DNA from: Charina bottae
Lineage: Eukaryota; Chordata; Lepidosauria; Squamata; Charinaidae
Length of the DNA: 64,000 nt
Assembly: GCA_023362775.1 (NCBI GenBank)
Contig: JALMGJ010000012.1
Coordinates: forward strand, 27,063,001-27,127,000
Direction: 5' to 3'
In this document: in pieces, positions 20,131-32,010 of the stretch
How the letters are laid out: each line of letters begins with the position of its first letter
Numbering within the stretch: position 1 is the first letter of the stretch
Translations under genes and position numbers: made by a program
The notes under the pieces: model-generated
What the model was told of the DNA's origin: nothing
Seen by the model: the letters and a program-made list of their open reading frames with translations, nothing else
Database searches by the model: none

Positions 20131-21458
20131 ACAGGGCTGGACTCTTTCTCATTCACGTTCAGGCAGAGAAGAAGGAAAACAGCCGGCCTGTTTGGGTCCC
20201 TTAATGCCTTCCATGCCTGAAAAGAAAGCCTCAGCCGCTTTCCTGCTGAACTTGGGTGGGTTCGCAGACTGAAGAGCAAGCTGTGTGAAAAGGGGGGGTG
20301 GGGTTGGGGAGTGGGAGAGGCTAAGAAAAACATCCTGGCCTCAGAAGCGAGAAGGGGATGGGCTGGAGGAAGCAGGCTTTGAGATAATCTCTCTTCTGGG
20401 GGTGTGTCTGTGGTTGTCTTCAATGCCTCAGACTGTCTTCACAGGCATCAGGCTGAGAAATGGGTGGTGGGAGAGCGAGTTCATGCTGTGCCAGCCACCG
20501 CCCACCCACTCCCACCTCCGCCAGTCCTGGAGAAAGCTGACACCGGCCTGGCCCTGCCTTGAATGCCCTCTCTCAAGCACATGGTTAAAAACAGAAGAGC
20601 CACACTGAAGAAGCAGCAAAGCTGCAATATCTGCATGTACAGTATGATCTCCAGGGAGTGCAAATGTTTAGGATCCAGGAAAGCAGAATTCTATTATCTT
20701 GGATTGAAGCGCCGGGCAAGGCCACACTGCCCAGTCTTGTCCTCGGTTCTTTGGGTTAATAAAGGAAAGGAAGCGGAAGATGAGAAGGTCCCTCCTCAGG
20801 AGAGATGAAGCACAGCTCAGGGAGGAGAGATCCAAGTGAGGGTGGCAGGGAGAAGGCAAGGCAGCGAGGGCCCAAGGTTTGGGCTGTGGGGTCTGGCAGA
20901 GAACCAGGAGGTGGGGAGAGCTTGCCCAGACCAGCCTTGCAATAGGAAATTAGACATGTGGAAACAGTTTCCTTGCTGAAACACTTTTTGCCAGGTTTGG
21001 GTTTGTGAATTGCCCAGATGAAAAGCCAGATGGAGTCTCTGGGTAGCAGAATTTTAAAATAAAGAAAGAACAGCAGCTTTGTGATGGCCCCTGATCTGTT
21101 GCCCTGGAGGCAGAAGAGGCCCCTTTGTTTTCTCTGTTTTTATCCTGGTTTTCTCCCAAAGGGCCAAAAGTTGTCTTAGTTCACACACGACATAGGTAAC
21201 AGGTCAGCTGCATTTCTATAATGTACTAAGCTTGGTTAATTTTCATTTTGGGGTGAATTTTGTTTTATGGGTATGATTTAGTATTGTGTGAAGCCATGTT
21301 GATTGGTTAAGTTGTGGTTCACTGCATTGTGTGAACGCAGAAATTGGTTCATTCAGTAATTACATTGAAAGTGTGAACACGGCCATCATTAAGGCAACCC
21401 CCATTTCATCCTCACCACAGTCCTGTGAATTAGGTTTGGCAGAGACAGAATCTGGCCT
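20131..21458. other. Unassigned; decayed dispersed repeat near 21180-21345
   Basis: No gene recognised. The end carries the GTGTGAACGCAG-type motif of the dispersed repeat described at 15047. Confidence 0.35.
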
Positions 21459-21471
21459 AATTTTACCCAGT

Positions 21472-21901
21472 TGTTGTTCAGTCATTAAGTTGTCTCTGAC
21501 TCTTCGTGACCCCATGGACCAAAGCACGCCAGGCCTTCCTGTCCTCCACTGTCTCCCGGAGTTTGCTCAAATTCATGTTCATTACATCGGTGATGTTATC
21601 TAACCATCTCATCCTCTGCCGTCCCCTTCTCCTTTTGCCTTCGGTCTTTCCCAGCATCAGGGTCTTTTCCAGTGAGTCCTCTCTTCACATTAGGTGGCCA
21701 AAGTATTGGAGCTTCAGCTTCAGTATCTATCCTTCCAATGAGCAGTCAGGGTTGATTTCCTTTAGGATCAACTGATTTGACCTCCTTGCAGTCCAAGAGA
21801 CTCTTAAGAGTCTTCTCCAGCACCACAGCTCGAAAGCATCAATTCTTCGGCGCTCAGCCTTCCTTATGGTCCAACTCTCACAGCCATACATTACTACTGG
21901 G
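21472..21901 (-). mobile_element. Bov-B (RTE) LINE 3' end with 12-bp TSD
   Basis: The minus-strand translation gives VVMYGCESWTIRKAE and DAFELWCWRRLLRVSWTARR, but the frame is broken before the C-terminus. It is flanked by AATTTTACCCAG (21459-21470 and 21902-21913). A Sauria-type SINE lies only about 12 bp further on. Confidence 0.85.
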
Positions 21902-21925
21902 AATTTTACCCAGTAAGCCATAGTA

Positions 21926-22260
21926 AAGGGGCGTGGTGGCTCGGCGGGTAAGACGCCAGGCTTGTCGATCGGAAGATCACAAGTTCGGAGGTTCGAATCC
22001 CTAGCCCTGCGTGCGGAGTGAGCTCCCGCACTCGCCCCAGCTCTTGCCAACCTAGCAATTCGAAAGCATGCAAATGCAAGTAGATGAATAGGTACCACTT
22101 CGGTGGGTAGGTAACAGCATTCCGGACGCGTCATGCTGGCCACATGACCGTGGAAGCATCTTCGGACAACGCTGGCTCTTCGGCTAACAAACAGAGATGA
22201 GCACCGGCCCCTAGAGTCGGACACGACTGCACTAATGTGCGGGGGAACCTTTACCTTTAC
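21926..22260 (+). mobile_element. Sauria-type SINE, full length
   Basis: tRNA-like head with GGTGGCTCGGCGGGTAAGAC (A-box region) and GGAGGTTCGAATCCC (B box), body, AGAGTCGGACACGACT near the 3' end, then CCTTTACCTTTA. Imperfect flanking duplication: AGCCATAGTAA left and GGCCATAGTTAA right. Confidence 0.85.
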
Positions 22261-22341
22261 TAGGCCATAGTTAAGAAGGGATTTGCTCCTGAAACTTTTA
22301 ATTTGACTTCCTAACCACTACCCAATACTAGCTAGGGTTTC

Positions 22342-22540
22342 TTTCTTTTTAAGGAAACTTTATTATATTTTCAGAATAAAGATAAAACATGAAAAGATAG
22401 AAAAAGGTTGAAAGAAAACTAAAGAAAAAAGAAAAAAATAAACAGTGCAGAAACAAATAGAAAAAGATACAAAAAGAATGACTTCTGACTCTTTACAGCA
22501 AAGATAGACAAAAAATACATAAATCTCTTACTCCAATTTT
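22342..22540 (-). mobile_element. L1-like retrotransposon 3' fragment with 14-bp TSD
   Basis: An A-rich (plus strand), 5'-truncated insertion flanked by a perfect 14-bp duplication CTAGCTAGGGTTTC (22328-22341 and 22541-22554). The TTTTTAAGGAAACTTTATTA start and GACTTCTGACTC motif resemble squamate L1 3' ends. The family call is tentative; the duplication is clear. Confidence 0.6.
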
Positions 22541-22559
22541 CTAGCTAGGGTTTCCATAT

Positions 22560-24214
22560 TGCATTAAGCTGTGGTATTATTTGTTTGGGTTTGGCTTAAT
22601 ATGGTATGTGAATCCAAGCACTGTAGTTTGTGAACCATAGTTTATGACTTAACACTAAGTGAATTAAGTGTCAGTCAGCCAACTGACGTTTATTTAACAA
22701 ACCAGTTTTAAAAGAAACCATGGCTTAGTTATATTGGAACCCAGCCAGGATAAAAAGCCACATGTTTTTCTGTAATTGTCCACTCTGGTGACGCTTTCTG
22801 TCTCTAGACAGCTTCGAGATCAAATTTAAAAAGCCAGATTGGAAAATATTCCCTGGGAATTGTCGAAGAATGTAGCCTGTGTCCTGGAATGTGTCCATAT
22901 TCTCTCTTTCCAATCGATTGGGAAGCTAAATTCAGTTCTGCAAAGTACGGATTTGTTGCCACTCTAAATGTCAGAAAGTTGGTCACTGTTGACATTTACT
23001 GGTATGATTTAAGATCTGAACTCGGGAAAGTCGGTAATGTAAACATAATCAATTGACTGTTCTTGGTTAACGACTAGTGTCCAAACATTGTTCTTGTTTG
23101 CCTTTCTCCAAGTGAAAGGTAAAGAGCACTTTTCAAGTCATGTCTGAAGAAGGTCTACTGAAACCTTGTTCATGTCATAAAGAACTCATATTGCTTGTCA
23201 GGACCTGTGCAGTCTCTTGGAACAGGTAGTGCTCTGAATAACACCTAACGTGGTGTCTATGGTTATTGAAAGTTGTGTTTGGAGTTGTTTCTTTTATTTT
23301 TCTTTTAGTGCTGACTCATCAGCAGTTGGTATATGAATGGTTTCTACAGATTCAGCTCCTTGCTACAGTAAGGTGGCATCTAGATATGGCTCTGTTTGAA
23401 GCCCAAATATAGCTGGTGAGAAACATCAGTGGGAAAAAACTGTCACTCTGTTGGACTGTCCAGAGGTACCTGGTTGGCTGTTGTGGAAAATTGGATGCTG
23501 GACTACGTAATGCTCTTCTGACTTTCTTACTCATTTCCCCAGTCTTACTCTCTATTGATATCTGGAGTTGAAATGGGGACTTTCAGCAAGGGATAGATCT
23601 TTCAGATGCATCGTCACACCTTCAGTATTCTGGTTGGGTTCAGACCCTGAGCACAACCATGTTTAACCGTGATTCGTTGAGGAACCTCATTTGGCTATTT
23701 CACAAACACTCTAGTCAGGACTAACAAGCTATACAGTAGCTTAGTCCTTCTTAATAATGAGAGCAATTTAGTAGTGGAATCAATGATTGAAGGAGAAGGT
23801 GGGCTCCCCTTTGGTTGATGTCCTCAGGAAGAGGCCGGAGAGCAAAAAGTAGGGCATGCTTTTGTATGGATCCCTGAACTGAGTAGGGGTTGGATTTGAT
23901 GGTTTCAGGAGTTTCAGGTTTGTAAATCCATGACAGTATGATAGGCAGAAAGAGGCTCTGTGTTGATGGAACTATTGATCCATCAAATAAAAGATGAAAA
24001 AAATTGCATTCAGTACTTGGTAATTCAGTCATTGATTTAGCATGTTGTGTGAACAAGTTAAGCCTGTTTGTGCAAACCATGTTATTTGGACCCAGCAACT
24101 GTGTTTTGTTAAGCCAGGTTTAAAGTTAAGTATATTGTGTGAATCCAGCCACTATTTTCTACTCTAATACTAAGTTACCAAAGTCTTCATTAAAGGTTGT
24201 TTTCAGGTACCTCT
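22560..24214. other. Unassigned; decayed dispersed repeats
   Basis: No gene recognised. Motifs such as GTGTGAATCCAGCCAC (near 24138) and AACCATGGCTTAG (near 22718) belong to a dispersed decayed family. Confidence 0.35.
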
Positions 24215-24445
24215 GTATTTATTTATTGTTGGTTTGTTGGTTTGTTTCTGTTCAATCGTATCCAATTCTTGGCAAGGTTTTTCAGAAGTGGTTTGCCATT
24301 GCCGCCTTCTTCCTAGGGCTGAGAGAGAGTGACTGGCCCAAGGTCACCCAGCTGGCTTTCTGCCTAAGGCAGGACTAGAACTCACGGTCCCCGGTTTCTA
24401 GCCTGGTGCCTTAACCACTACACCAAACTGGCTCTCTCACCACTG
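24215..24445 (-). mobile_element. CORE-SINE/MIR-like element, single unit
   Basis: In plus sense: GGTTTGCCATTGCCGCCTTC, CTGGCCCAAGGTCACCCAGC, AGGACTAGAACTCACGG, CTTAACCACTACACCAAACT. It is the single-unit form of the SINE that carries tandem arrays at 4456, 46833 and 60896, and it keeps the body sequence that forms the array junctions. Confidence 0.75.
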
Positions 24446-26179
24446 TATATATGTTTACTAATGCCAGCTTTTCCTTGACCTGAAGTCCTGTTGACATTAT
24501 CCTATATTTCTCACCATCCCTGTCTAGCATGGCCATTCCACTTCAATCTGTCTCGAAAGCATCTGGCTGAAGAAGACTACTCCATATAAATGTAATTTGG
24601 GTTGCTTAGATTTCTAGGCTGCATTTTTTGGCAACAGCTGAATTTGAGAGTTTTCTCAGGGAAGAAAGTGCTGGTGCTAGTAACAAGGAAGAACAAAAAT
24701 ATTCTGCAGTTTCTCGGCTCCATACTTCATAGTTCACATCTGTTCTTTGTGTCTCAAAGACCCTTGAACAGATTGGTTTGGCTTGGGCAACAGTACAGTA
24801 ATGGCCTTTTGAGAACTTATGCTCTGTAAGAGTCCAGGCTCACGATGACCTGCCTTAGATAACAGTTGATTTAATGCTTCACCTTCTCCAGTTCACCTTC
24901 AGCAGCACCAGGGCCAGGCTAGCAGAAGCTGATAAATGCAAGCTGCTTTGGTTAAACACGGGAAGGTTTAATTATTAACCCTCCCCCCTTCTTCCTGCTG
25001 CTTCCCCCCATCCTCACTCCACCTTCCTCCTACCACAGTTGCTTGAAGCAACAGCTGAAGCTCCCAGCTTCATTTTTTTGGGGGGAGGTTATCTCTTACC
25101 AGATGGGACGGCAAAGTCAAATGCAAATGGGGACCGGCAGCTCTTTCCATGCATTTTCCCCCATGGTTGCCTTCTGTTCTTGATGAGCTCATTAATGCTC
25201 AAGGACAGATTAGGGGAGGGCAGTGTCTGCAGACAGACACTGCCAGTTAAAAATATGATGCAGGGAAAAGAAAATGTATGCAGGGGGGTGGTGAGGTGGA
25301 GGGAAGAGCCCATCCAGGCTTGGTGTAACTCCTTAGCAAGTTTTGGCAGAATGGATTGCCTCTGGACTTCACGGTGTGGCCTAGCGCAAGGAGCATTTCT
25401 GTAGGGCCTGTCCTGGCTCTCCCAACTTCTTATCAGGTTGCTAAGAAGCAAGTGCTGTCTTGGGTTTGGCTCCTGGCTGGGATTTATGTGGCTTACACCT
25501 GGCGCCCTTTCACAAGAGTTCAGAGCTGAGTAGCTTAATCCTGTCTGTCCATTTTATTGGGAAGCAAGTCCTGCTGATTTGAAAGGAAAAAATGAACTAT
25601 TTAAATGTGGGCTTAATGAAAGTATTGGCATGCCCCGAAGCATCTAAATCCAGAGATGAATTTGTGTGAATGTTTGTGTGCAAGGCCAAAAAGAACAGGG
25701 ATAGGAGGGGGATTGACTTGGTCATGGTTAGGACAAGAGAACTGATGCTGAAAAGAGTCTAGAAAACTTAGTTAGTTGAAGCTAAGATGCTTCTCTGTTC
25801 ATATCTAGGTGGCTGTGCAAACAGTAGCTCCCTTCTTCCCTGATTTAATGTAATGCCCCCAGTCTGGAGGACTTCTTCCACAGAGCAAAAAGTCTTTGTC
25901 CACGCGCAAGGAATGGTGGATAGTTTGGAGGGAAATTATACAGCGGGCTGCAGAGGGAAGCAAAAACGGAAGAGGGATGGTTTTGGCAGTTTTGGAGCTG
26001 GAAAAAGAGGCTCGCAAAATAAACAGATTCATAATGATGCATGTTGGCACAACAATCCAAACTTCACAGGGAAGTTCGAAAGTGACTGAGTAGGAAACGT
26101 CTCATGGTGAAAATGTCAACCCAGTTTTCAGCTGCTGTAAAAAAAATTTAAAAAAAAAAGTGGAGGAGGAGAAGGAGGA
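24446..26179. other. Unassigned, no gene recognised
   Basis: No repeat or gene recognised. Around 25300-25400 and 26755-26825 there is a shared phrase (CTTGGTGTAACTCCTTAGCA) that marks an old repeat. Confidence 0.4.
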
Positions 26180-26910
26180 AATTCCATGGCTTGGGATCAT
26201 TAGAAAGGGAGATGAAAATAAAATAGCCAGTTTAGTCACACCAGGATATAAATGTATGGTGAGACTGGATTTCAAATCCTGGGTACAGTTCTGGTCATCA
26301 CATCTGAAAAAGGATATTGTTAGAGCTGGAAAAGAAACCAAAAAGGGTATCCAAAACGATTATAGAAGCTTCCCTGTGTCAGAGTTTGGCTACAGCAACT
26401 GAAAGTTGATTTCTTTTTACTTGAATCAAAGGAAACATGATACAGGTATCTTATATCTTCCTGTGAGTAGAGAAAAGTTGTTCTCTCTTTCTAACCAGGC
26501 AAGAATCTGGGGTCATCCATTAAAATTAAACCATCAAACGTATTTATAGAACGTTGAATAAAACCGAAATTTGCTACTCTCAGCATGTTTGATGGCTGCA
26601 AATTACATGGTTTTAAAAGGGAAATGGACAAATTTGTGGCAGATTGGACTGTTAGTGGCTACTGAACTTGACAGAATCACTGGCAGCCTGCCTCGAAGTT
26701 CAGCAGCAGGCAAAGGGAGCTTCTGCCCATGACGGAGATCCACCCGAATGCAGATGGAGGGAAGAGCCCGTCTAGGCTTGGTGTAACTCCTTAGCAAGTT
26801 TGGGCTGAATGGATTGCCTCTGGACGTCATTGTGCCACCATGTAACACGTAAAGTTGGACTAGATAATCCAGCCTCTTCTTAAGGTCTTTTTCAAGTCTG
26901 AACCTTAAAG
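26180..26910 (+). mobile_element. CR1/L3-like LINE 3' region
   Basis: Ordered phrases match the 3' region of a CR1/L3-type LINE: GGTACAGTTCTGGTCATCAC, AAAGGAAACATGATACAGGT, GGGGTCATCCATTAAAATTA, GGAAATGGACAAATT and GGACTAGATAATCCAGCC. No intact frame. Confidence 0.5.
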
Positions 26911-27548
26911 AACTTCGGTCCTAATCATGACTTTATGCAGTGTTGCTACCAAGTTCATCATTGCCAGATTTATTCACAAAAATGACTTTTCATTCATTCT
27001 GTGACGATCCACTCCTTTGATATTAACTTAGAAACTCTTAGCACAAGCCAGGGTAGGATATGCAAAAGTTCTTTTATTAATGCAAGTAAATAGAACCGAT
27101 GCAAAGAGCAGATTGAGCAAAAGTGTGCACAATCACAGCTTTAAACATGCCAGTTCCCACTCACTCCTCACCAACCCTTTCCGACTCGGTTCCCATAACT
27201 CTAAGCTGTTATTCCTTTGATGCTCCCAGCTGAACGGCCTTGGAGTCTGGTTGCTGTCTCTCTCCCCCCACAGTCCACCGGCTGTCAGGGTTCTAGTGAG
27301 AATCCTGCCGTTTGTTTCTGTATAATTAGACTGTGTTGTGTGGGGCGGAGGAAGACGTGCCAGGAGCTGTGTCTAACACCAGAGACTGTGGAATGCATCG
27401 TCAAGGTCGTCCACCTGCAGGAGTCTGGAGGGGGCGAGCGCAGAGTGAGAAAGTAACGGACATTGACATCATGGGCGCAAAGAAACTGGTGCGAAGGGGA
27501 AGAGCTAAGTTTAATTGTTTGGCGGGAAACCGTCATTCGGATCTTTAT

Positions 27549-27795
27549 GCGGAGTGAGCTCCCGCACTAGCCCCAGCTCTTGCCAACCTAGCAATTCGAA
27601 AGCATGCAAATGCAAGTAGATGAATAGGTACCACTTCGGTGGGTAGGTAACAGCGTTCCACGTACGTCATGCAGCCACATGACCGTGGAAGCGTCTTCGG
27701 ACAACGCTGGCTCTTCGGCTAACAAACGGAGATGAGCACCGGCCCCTAGAGTCGGACACGACTGCACAAATGTGCGGGGGGGGGGGGGAACCTTT
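27549..27795 (+). mobile_element. Sauria-type SINE, 5'-truncated
   Basis: Lacks the tRNA-like head. Starts GGAGTGAGCTCCCGCACTAG and ends GCACAAATGTGC, a long G run and AACCTTTGA. AGAGTCGGACACGACT is present. Confidence 0.8.
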
Positions 27796-27945
27796 GATTT
27801 ACATGTTTCCTTAATAAAGCTTATTCTGCATTTCAATGAAGTGCATGGAGAAGTGTTTGTTGGGACACTGAAGTCAGGGTCATTCCACTGGCCTGCATTC
27901 CTTGCCTATCTCTAACGCCCTGCCAGCGTGCTAACTAATTACTGC

Positions 27946-28055
27946 CCATCTATCTACTAACTACAAACCCCACCTACCTAATAACTACAAGCCCCATCTA
28001 CCTAATAACTACAAGCCCCATCTACCTAATAACTACAAACCCCATCTATCCTTGG
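27946..28055. repeat. 24-bp minisatellite, about 4 units
   Basis: Units of CTACCTAATAACTACAAGCC plus CCAT repeated about four times with small changes. It lies inside the possible LTR. The units lack spacers, so this is not a CRISPR array. Confidence 0.85.
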
Positions 28056-28074
28056 CAGGATGCCATCCTGACAC

Positions 28075-28280
28075 ATTCATTCATTAGATTTACATCCCGC
28101 TTTTTCTCCAGGGGCTCAAGGGGGCCGTATGTGAGGGTTTCCCTCCCTTTAATGCCCACGGCAATAATCCCCGGAGGTTGGCTGAGCTGAAATAGAGTGA
28201 CCAAAGTCACTCAGGGAACTTCCATGGCAGAAGATAGACTTGAACCCGGGTCTCCTGTTTCTCTATTTAAGCAGATAGTG
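28075..28280 (-). mobile_element. MIR/CORE-like SINE fragment
   Basis: In plus sense: TTACATCCCGCTTTTTC, GAGTGACCAAAGTCACTCAG, TTGAACCCGGGTCTCC. This order resembles the CORE segment and tRNA B box of an old MIR-type SINE on the minus strand. Confidence 0.45.
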
Positions 28281-29464
28281 TAGAGGGCAGAGGGAATGGC
28301 CTGGAAGAGCCACCACCAAGGCAACAGTCAGATAGCAGGGCTTGGCCCGGGCCAAGAAAGTAACTTGAGGAACATCTCAGAGAAGCCCGTCCCTAGTTCA
28401 CATGAAGATAAAGGCAGGGGGTGGGGGGTGGGGAAGCACATCCAGACTTGCAAGATGTTGTCACAATAAAAGTAGTCCTGACCTACACGGCATTGGTTTC
28501 GTAGTCTGGTCTAGCTCATAGTGCTGACATATCGTCAGTGACACCACATCCAAAGCCTGCCGTCTCCAAGCAGTTGCCTGGATCTTCTGTGAATCCAGCC
28601 CTGGCAGTAAATCTAGAGAATAATACTGTGCACTCTGTAATTAAGATCTTTATTCTTTTGGAATTATTTCTGTCATGCTGACAGAAAATACCGGCCACCG
28701 TTGAATCCTGATATCACCATTGTCTGCAGCTAGAGCAGCAAATAATTTCATTAGGTGATCGGGTCACTGAGAACAAGTGAGGACAATTAAAGGAGCAGGT
28801 CAGTGAGGGCCATTCCACAAAAATAGCGGATATTGTTATAACTAATCCTGAACTTACAGAAAGAGCAAACAGTTTTTGAAACCCTCTAAAATGCTCACAA
28901 AATATAAACAGTGAACGTGTTTGGCTCATTTCTTACTGCTATTATGAGCAGGTCTAATCTTAGTTTGTATAAATGTCTGATTGCTGTTTAAAGCATTTCT
29001 TGAGCCTGCGCTGCATTTGATTCTCTTGTGGGAAATTTTAGTAAACACAAAGGTTTTTGGCATAAGCAACTGGTTTGTCTTGGTCAACTGTTCTGGAATA
29101 TGAAGTCTGAAATTAGTTTCATATGTGTATGAAAATGCATATATGAAAATGGCATCAGCTGCAAGAGAGCTGCTCCTGGTAAGACGCTTCTGTTCCTTTA
29201 CTCCTACCTGACTGGGTAAGTAGTAGTGTTGTCTCTGCTACTTAGGATCTAGGTTATGATAGCTATTTGAAAACTAACTTCTATCAACGTTAATATTCTA
29301 TCAGCCAGCATAACTCTGTAGAATAAAAGTAGCCACTTCTAAAATGAGTGTGTTGATCTTCCGTGAGGAGCAGATATCAGAAGAACTTGCCATGCTTTCT
29401 GCACAGACACTGACTGGCTCCACACTTTGCACACAACCATAGATGTGGTGTCTTTGGCATCTCC
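28281..29464. other. Unassigned, no gene recognised
   Basis: About 1.2 kb of AT-richer sequence without recognisable repeats or exons. Confidence 0.4.
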
Positions 29465-29477
29465 TATTGCAATGAGC

Positions 29478-29687
29478 AATCTGGAAAAGACCCTGATGCT
29501 GGGAAAGACTGAAGGCAAAAGGAGAAGGGGACGGCAGAGGATGAGATGGTTAGATAGCATCACCGATGCAATGAACATGAATTTGAGTAAACTCCAGGAG
29601 GCAGTGGAGGACAGGAAGGCCTGGTGTGCTATAGTCCATGAGGTCACGAAGAGTTGGACACGACTAAACGACTGAACAACAACAACA
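29478..29687 (+). mobile_element. Bov-B (RTE) LINE 3' end with 13-bp TSD
   Basis: 5'-truncated to about 210 bp, encoding LEKTLMLGKTEGKRRRGRQR through HEVTKSWTRLND, then TGA and an ACA-repeat tail. The flanking duplication ATTGCAATGAGCA (29465-29477 and 29688-29700) is perfect. The intact frame and exact duplication suggest a recent insertion. Confidence 0.9.
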
Positions 29688-29700
29688 ATTGCAATGAGCA

Positions 29701-30860
29701 CCTGGATCTCTCCTTAGAGGAGATAGACTAGAAGCTACAGGGTTGATAGATGGGGAAAGGATGTGATTTTCTCACATTTTAGATCCTCAGGCAAAATCCA
29801 CTAGCATCTCTTGCTCCTTGTCCGAGAAGAGATCTAGGACGGGCATGACACTTAGTCATGGTTAGTGACTAGTGACTTAGTCACTAGTCACTAGTGATTG
29901 AGTCAGACCCCTCAAGGTTCTTCAGCTATGTTTTATTATTAATGAGTTATGTGGACCAAGCTACCTGTTGGTTTATTCAATAAACTGTGGTTAGGCAAGC
30001 CATAGCTTAGGACAACGTGCATAGCCAGCTATCATAAGGTAAACTTTCCATGAAGATGTTATGCATTGTGATACGGCCCAAGCCCATGAGAAAGGTCTTT
30101 TAATAACTTTCCAGGCACGTTTCTAGGAGAAAGTTGTCCAGCAGGTCACATTTACTGTAATCTCAACTATTTTAGGAAATGGCTAAAGGTAGCGTGTGAA
30201 TTGAATCTTTGATAAGCACCCTCCCTCTCCGTAGAAGTTGTGATTTCCAAAGCTGTGTCATTAGAGATGGACTCTGCGGTGGATCCTGTGGCAGTCCTGG
30301 TTTAAAGAAGACACTGAAACAAATCAGGATGACTTTTGGTGTTGCTCAAAACGTAGCCTTGGGTACATTGTTCAATTGCATCACAGAACCCAGAAGAAAT
30401 ATCAGATCAAGAATTGTTAATTTTTTTAAAAAAATATTTGCTTATTTTAGATTGCAGTGTAAGAGAGCAAGTCCTATTTTCTTCACTTTTTAATTTACTT
30501 ATTTATGTTCCCAACTGACTGAACCTTTAAGAGCCTCTTCCTTCCCATTTTTCCTGATCTTAAAAGTATTATTTACCTCTATTTTCTGTATCAACAAGGA
30601 ACACTAGCAGGCAGTTGGGTAACTGTCCTTGGATACTGTCCAAAGGACTTTTCATCCTGTCCTGTCCTGTCCTGTCGCAGAGTTTCAGTGAGACTCTGCA
30701 GGATCTGGCTTCCTTGGGGCTTGGCAGGAAGTCTCAGATTTGGCTTTCTGGCATGGTACAACTAGATGACAAGAGAAATGTAACTCAGCAGCACCTTGGA
30801 GAGTACCTGGTCAAAGCCAGCACTCTTTTGATAGGGGTCCTGAGACCCTTAAGTTGTCAT
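29701..30860. other. Unassigned; short CCTGT repeat
   Basis: No gene recognised. Contains (CCTGT)4 near 30656-30675 and a small ACTAGTGACTTAGTCACTAG cluster near 29868-29900. Confidence 0.4.
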
Positions 30861-30867
30861 GGAGAAA

Positions 30868-31092
30868 GATAAGGGTAAGGGCATCTTAAACTCCTGGTGA
30901 TGACATGGATAGAACCCTGCAGTTTTCTTGGCAACTGAATGGAAGCAATTTGCCATTCCCTTCTTCCAGGATGTGCTTTACCTTCCTAGCCTAGTTTACA
31001 GCTCTGATATTTCCAAAAGCTTTCACATCTAAATACTAACCAGACCTGACCCTGGTTAGCTTCTGAGATGACGTTGTAAATGTGCCCAGGAT
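30868..31092 (-). mobile_element. 5S-rRNA-like SINE fragment
   Basis: Around 31030-31075 the plus strand reads AAATACTAACCAGACCTGAC and CCTGGTTAGCTTCTGAGAT. This is close to the reverse complement of the internal control region of vertebrate 5S rRNA (CTAACCAGGCCCGACCCTGC...TTAGCTTCCGAGATC). The adjoining body has TTTGCCATTCCCTTCTTCC. I read it as a 5S-derived SINE on the minus strand and not a functional 5S gene, because the rest of the 5S sequence is absent. Confidence 0.55.
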
Positions 31093-31869
31093 CCAGGCCT
31101 CCTTCTCTTAGCTGAAAAGTAGCACAAAGTAGTGATTGGTCTTGCACTAAACTAAACTATGTTATAGAAACCCGGTCCTTGTTGGTTACAAATGGTGGTT
31201 TGTAAACTCTGGTATGTTGGATGAACCTAGCCAACTGCCATTTATTCATGGCTTATTGTGCTGTATAAGACCAGTCTGATAATCAGCTAAATCCTGTCTT
31301 TCTCTTCTGTGTCAAGAACTTCCAAGGAGAATAGCCGTAAGTAGTTGGAGAAACAATAACATTATTGATTTGGGAACTTTGCTTCAGCTGTGTAAACCCA
31401 GGTGTTAGGTCCTCCTTCTCTGTGTGAGTTCAGCCTTTGAGGTAGCAGGCATTATATTGACCACAGAAGGCAGCCTTCTCTAACCTGCTGGGGAAGCTGG
31501 GACTTGTAATCCAACACGAACTGAAAGGCACAGGATGGGAAAGGCAGTTGTATTTCCTCCTTTCTCTTTATAAAGACTCTTACAGCTGTAAACTTGGTGT
31601 GCCACCAGATAGGAAGGACTGGTCTACAGTGCTGTGAGTGTAATTAATGTGTAGTGTGTGTATTGAAAGTATTAAATGAGTTCAGTAGAGGAACTGTAGT
31701 TGACTAGTAGAGCCCATGTTTTGAATGCACTCATTCACAGGAGATGCTACTGATTGAGGGTAACATCTTGAAGAGCTAAACCAAGATGATATTCCTGGGC
31801 TAGAAGATCAGATGGTCTGCCCTGTTAGAAGGTAGGCTGCTCCTAGGATGATATAAGATGAATCAGATC
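31093..31869. other. Unassigned, no gene recognised
   Basis: No gene recognised. Old MITE-like phrase GAAGCTGGGACTTGTAATCC near 31492. Confidence 0.35.
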
Positions 31870-31877
31870 TTCTAGGG

Positions 31878-32002
31878 CAGGGGTCCTCAACCTCAGCCAT
31901 TTTAAGATGTGTGGACTTCAACTCCCAGAATACTCCAGCCAGCATTGTATTCTGGGAGTTGAAGTCCACACATCTTAAAATGGCTCAGGTTGAGGACCCC
32001 TG
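31878..32002. mobile_element. Palindromic hAT MITE with 8-bp TSD
   Basis: 125-bp palindrome from CAGGGGTCCTCAACCTCAG to GAGGTTGAGGACCCCTG-type ends, with a perfect duplication TTCTAGGG (31870-31877 and 32003-32010). Its right duplication copy directly abuts another hAT. Confidence 0.9.
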
Positions 32003-32010
32003 TTCTAGGG

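Larger units (their letters stand above)
27000..28073 (+). mobile_element. Possible solo LTR, interrupted by a SINE
   Basis: The segment starts TGTGACGATCC and ends CCATCCTGACA and is flanked by CATTCATTC on both sides (26991-26999 and 28074-28082). This gives TG...CA-type ends with a short duplication. It holds TATAATTA near 27322 and AATAAAGC near 27812. About 820 bp remain without the SINE. No internal retroviral genes are present, so it would be a solo LTR. The CATTC flanks are themselves a short repeat, which weakens the duplication. Confidence 0.4.

Noticed and set aside
19318..20423. Long Lys/Glu/Gly-rich or Leu/Pro/Ser-rich frames
   Set aside because: Translations of polypyrimidine/polypurine microsatellites.
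21926..22020. tRNA gene
   Set aside because: A and B boxes are present, but the cloverleaf is not continued and the sequence runs into the SINE body and tail.
27946..28055. Short direct repeats resembling a CRISPR array
   Set aside because: Units are 24 bp and contiguous without unique spacers, in a vertebrate repeat context.
29860..29905. Cluster of ACTAGTGACT/AGTCACTAGT motifs
   Set aside because: Short, irregular local duplication of about 8-10 bp; no more than a small template-slippage pattern.
31020..31085. 5S rRNA gene
   Set aside because: Only an internal-control-like segment is present, fused to a SINE body; the 5' and 3' parts of 5S are missing.
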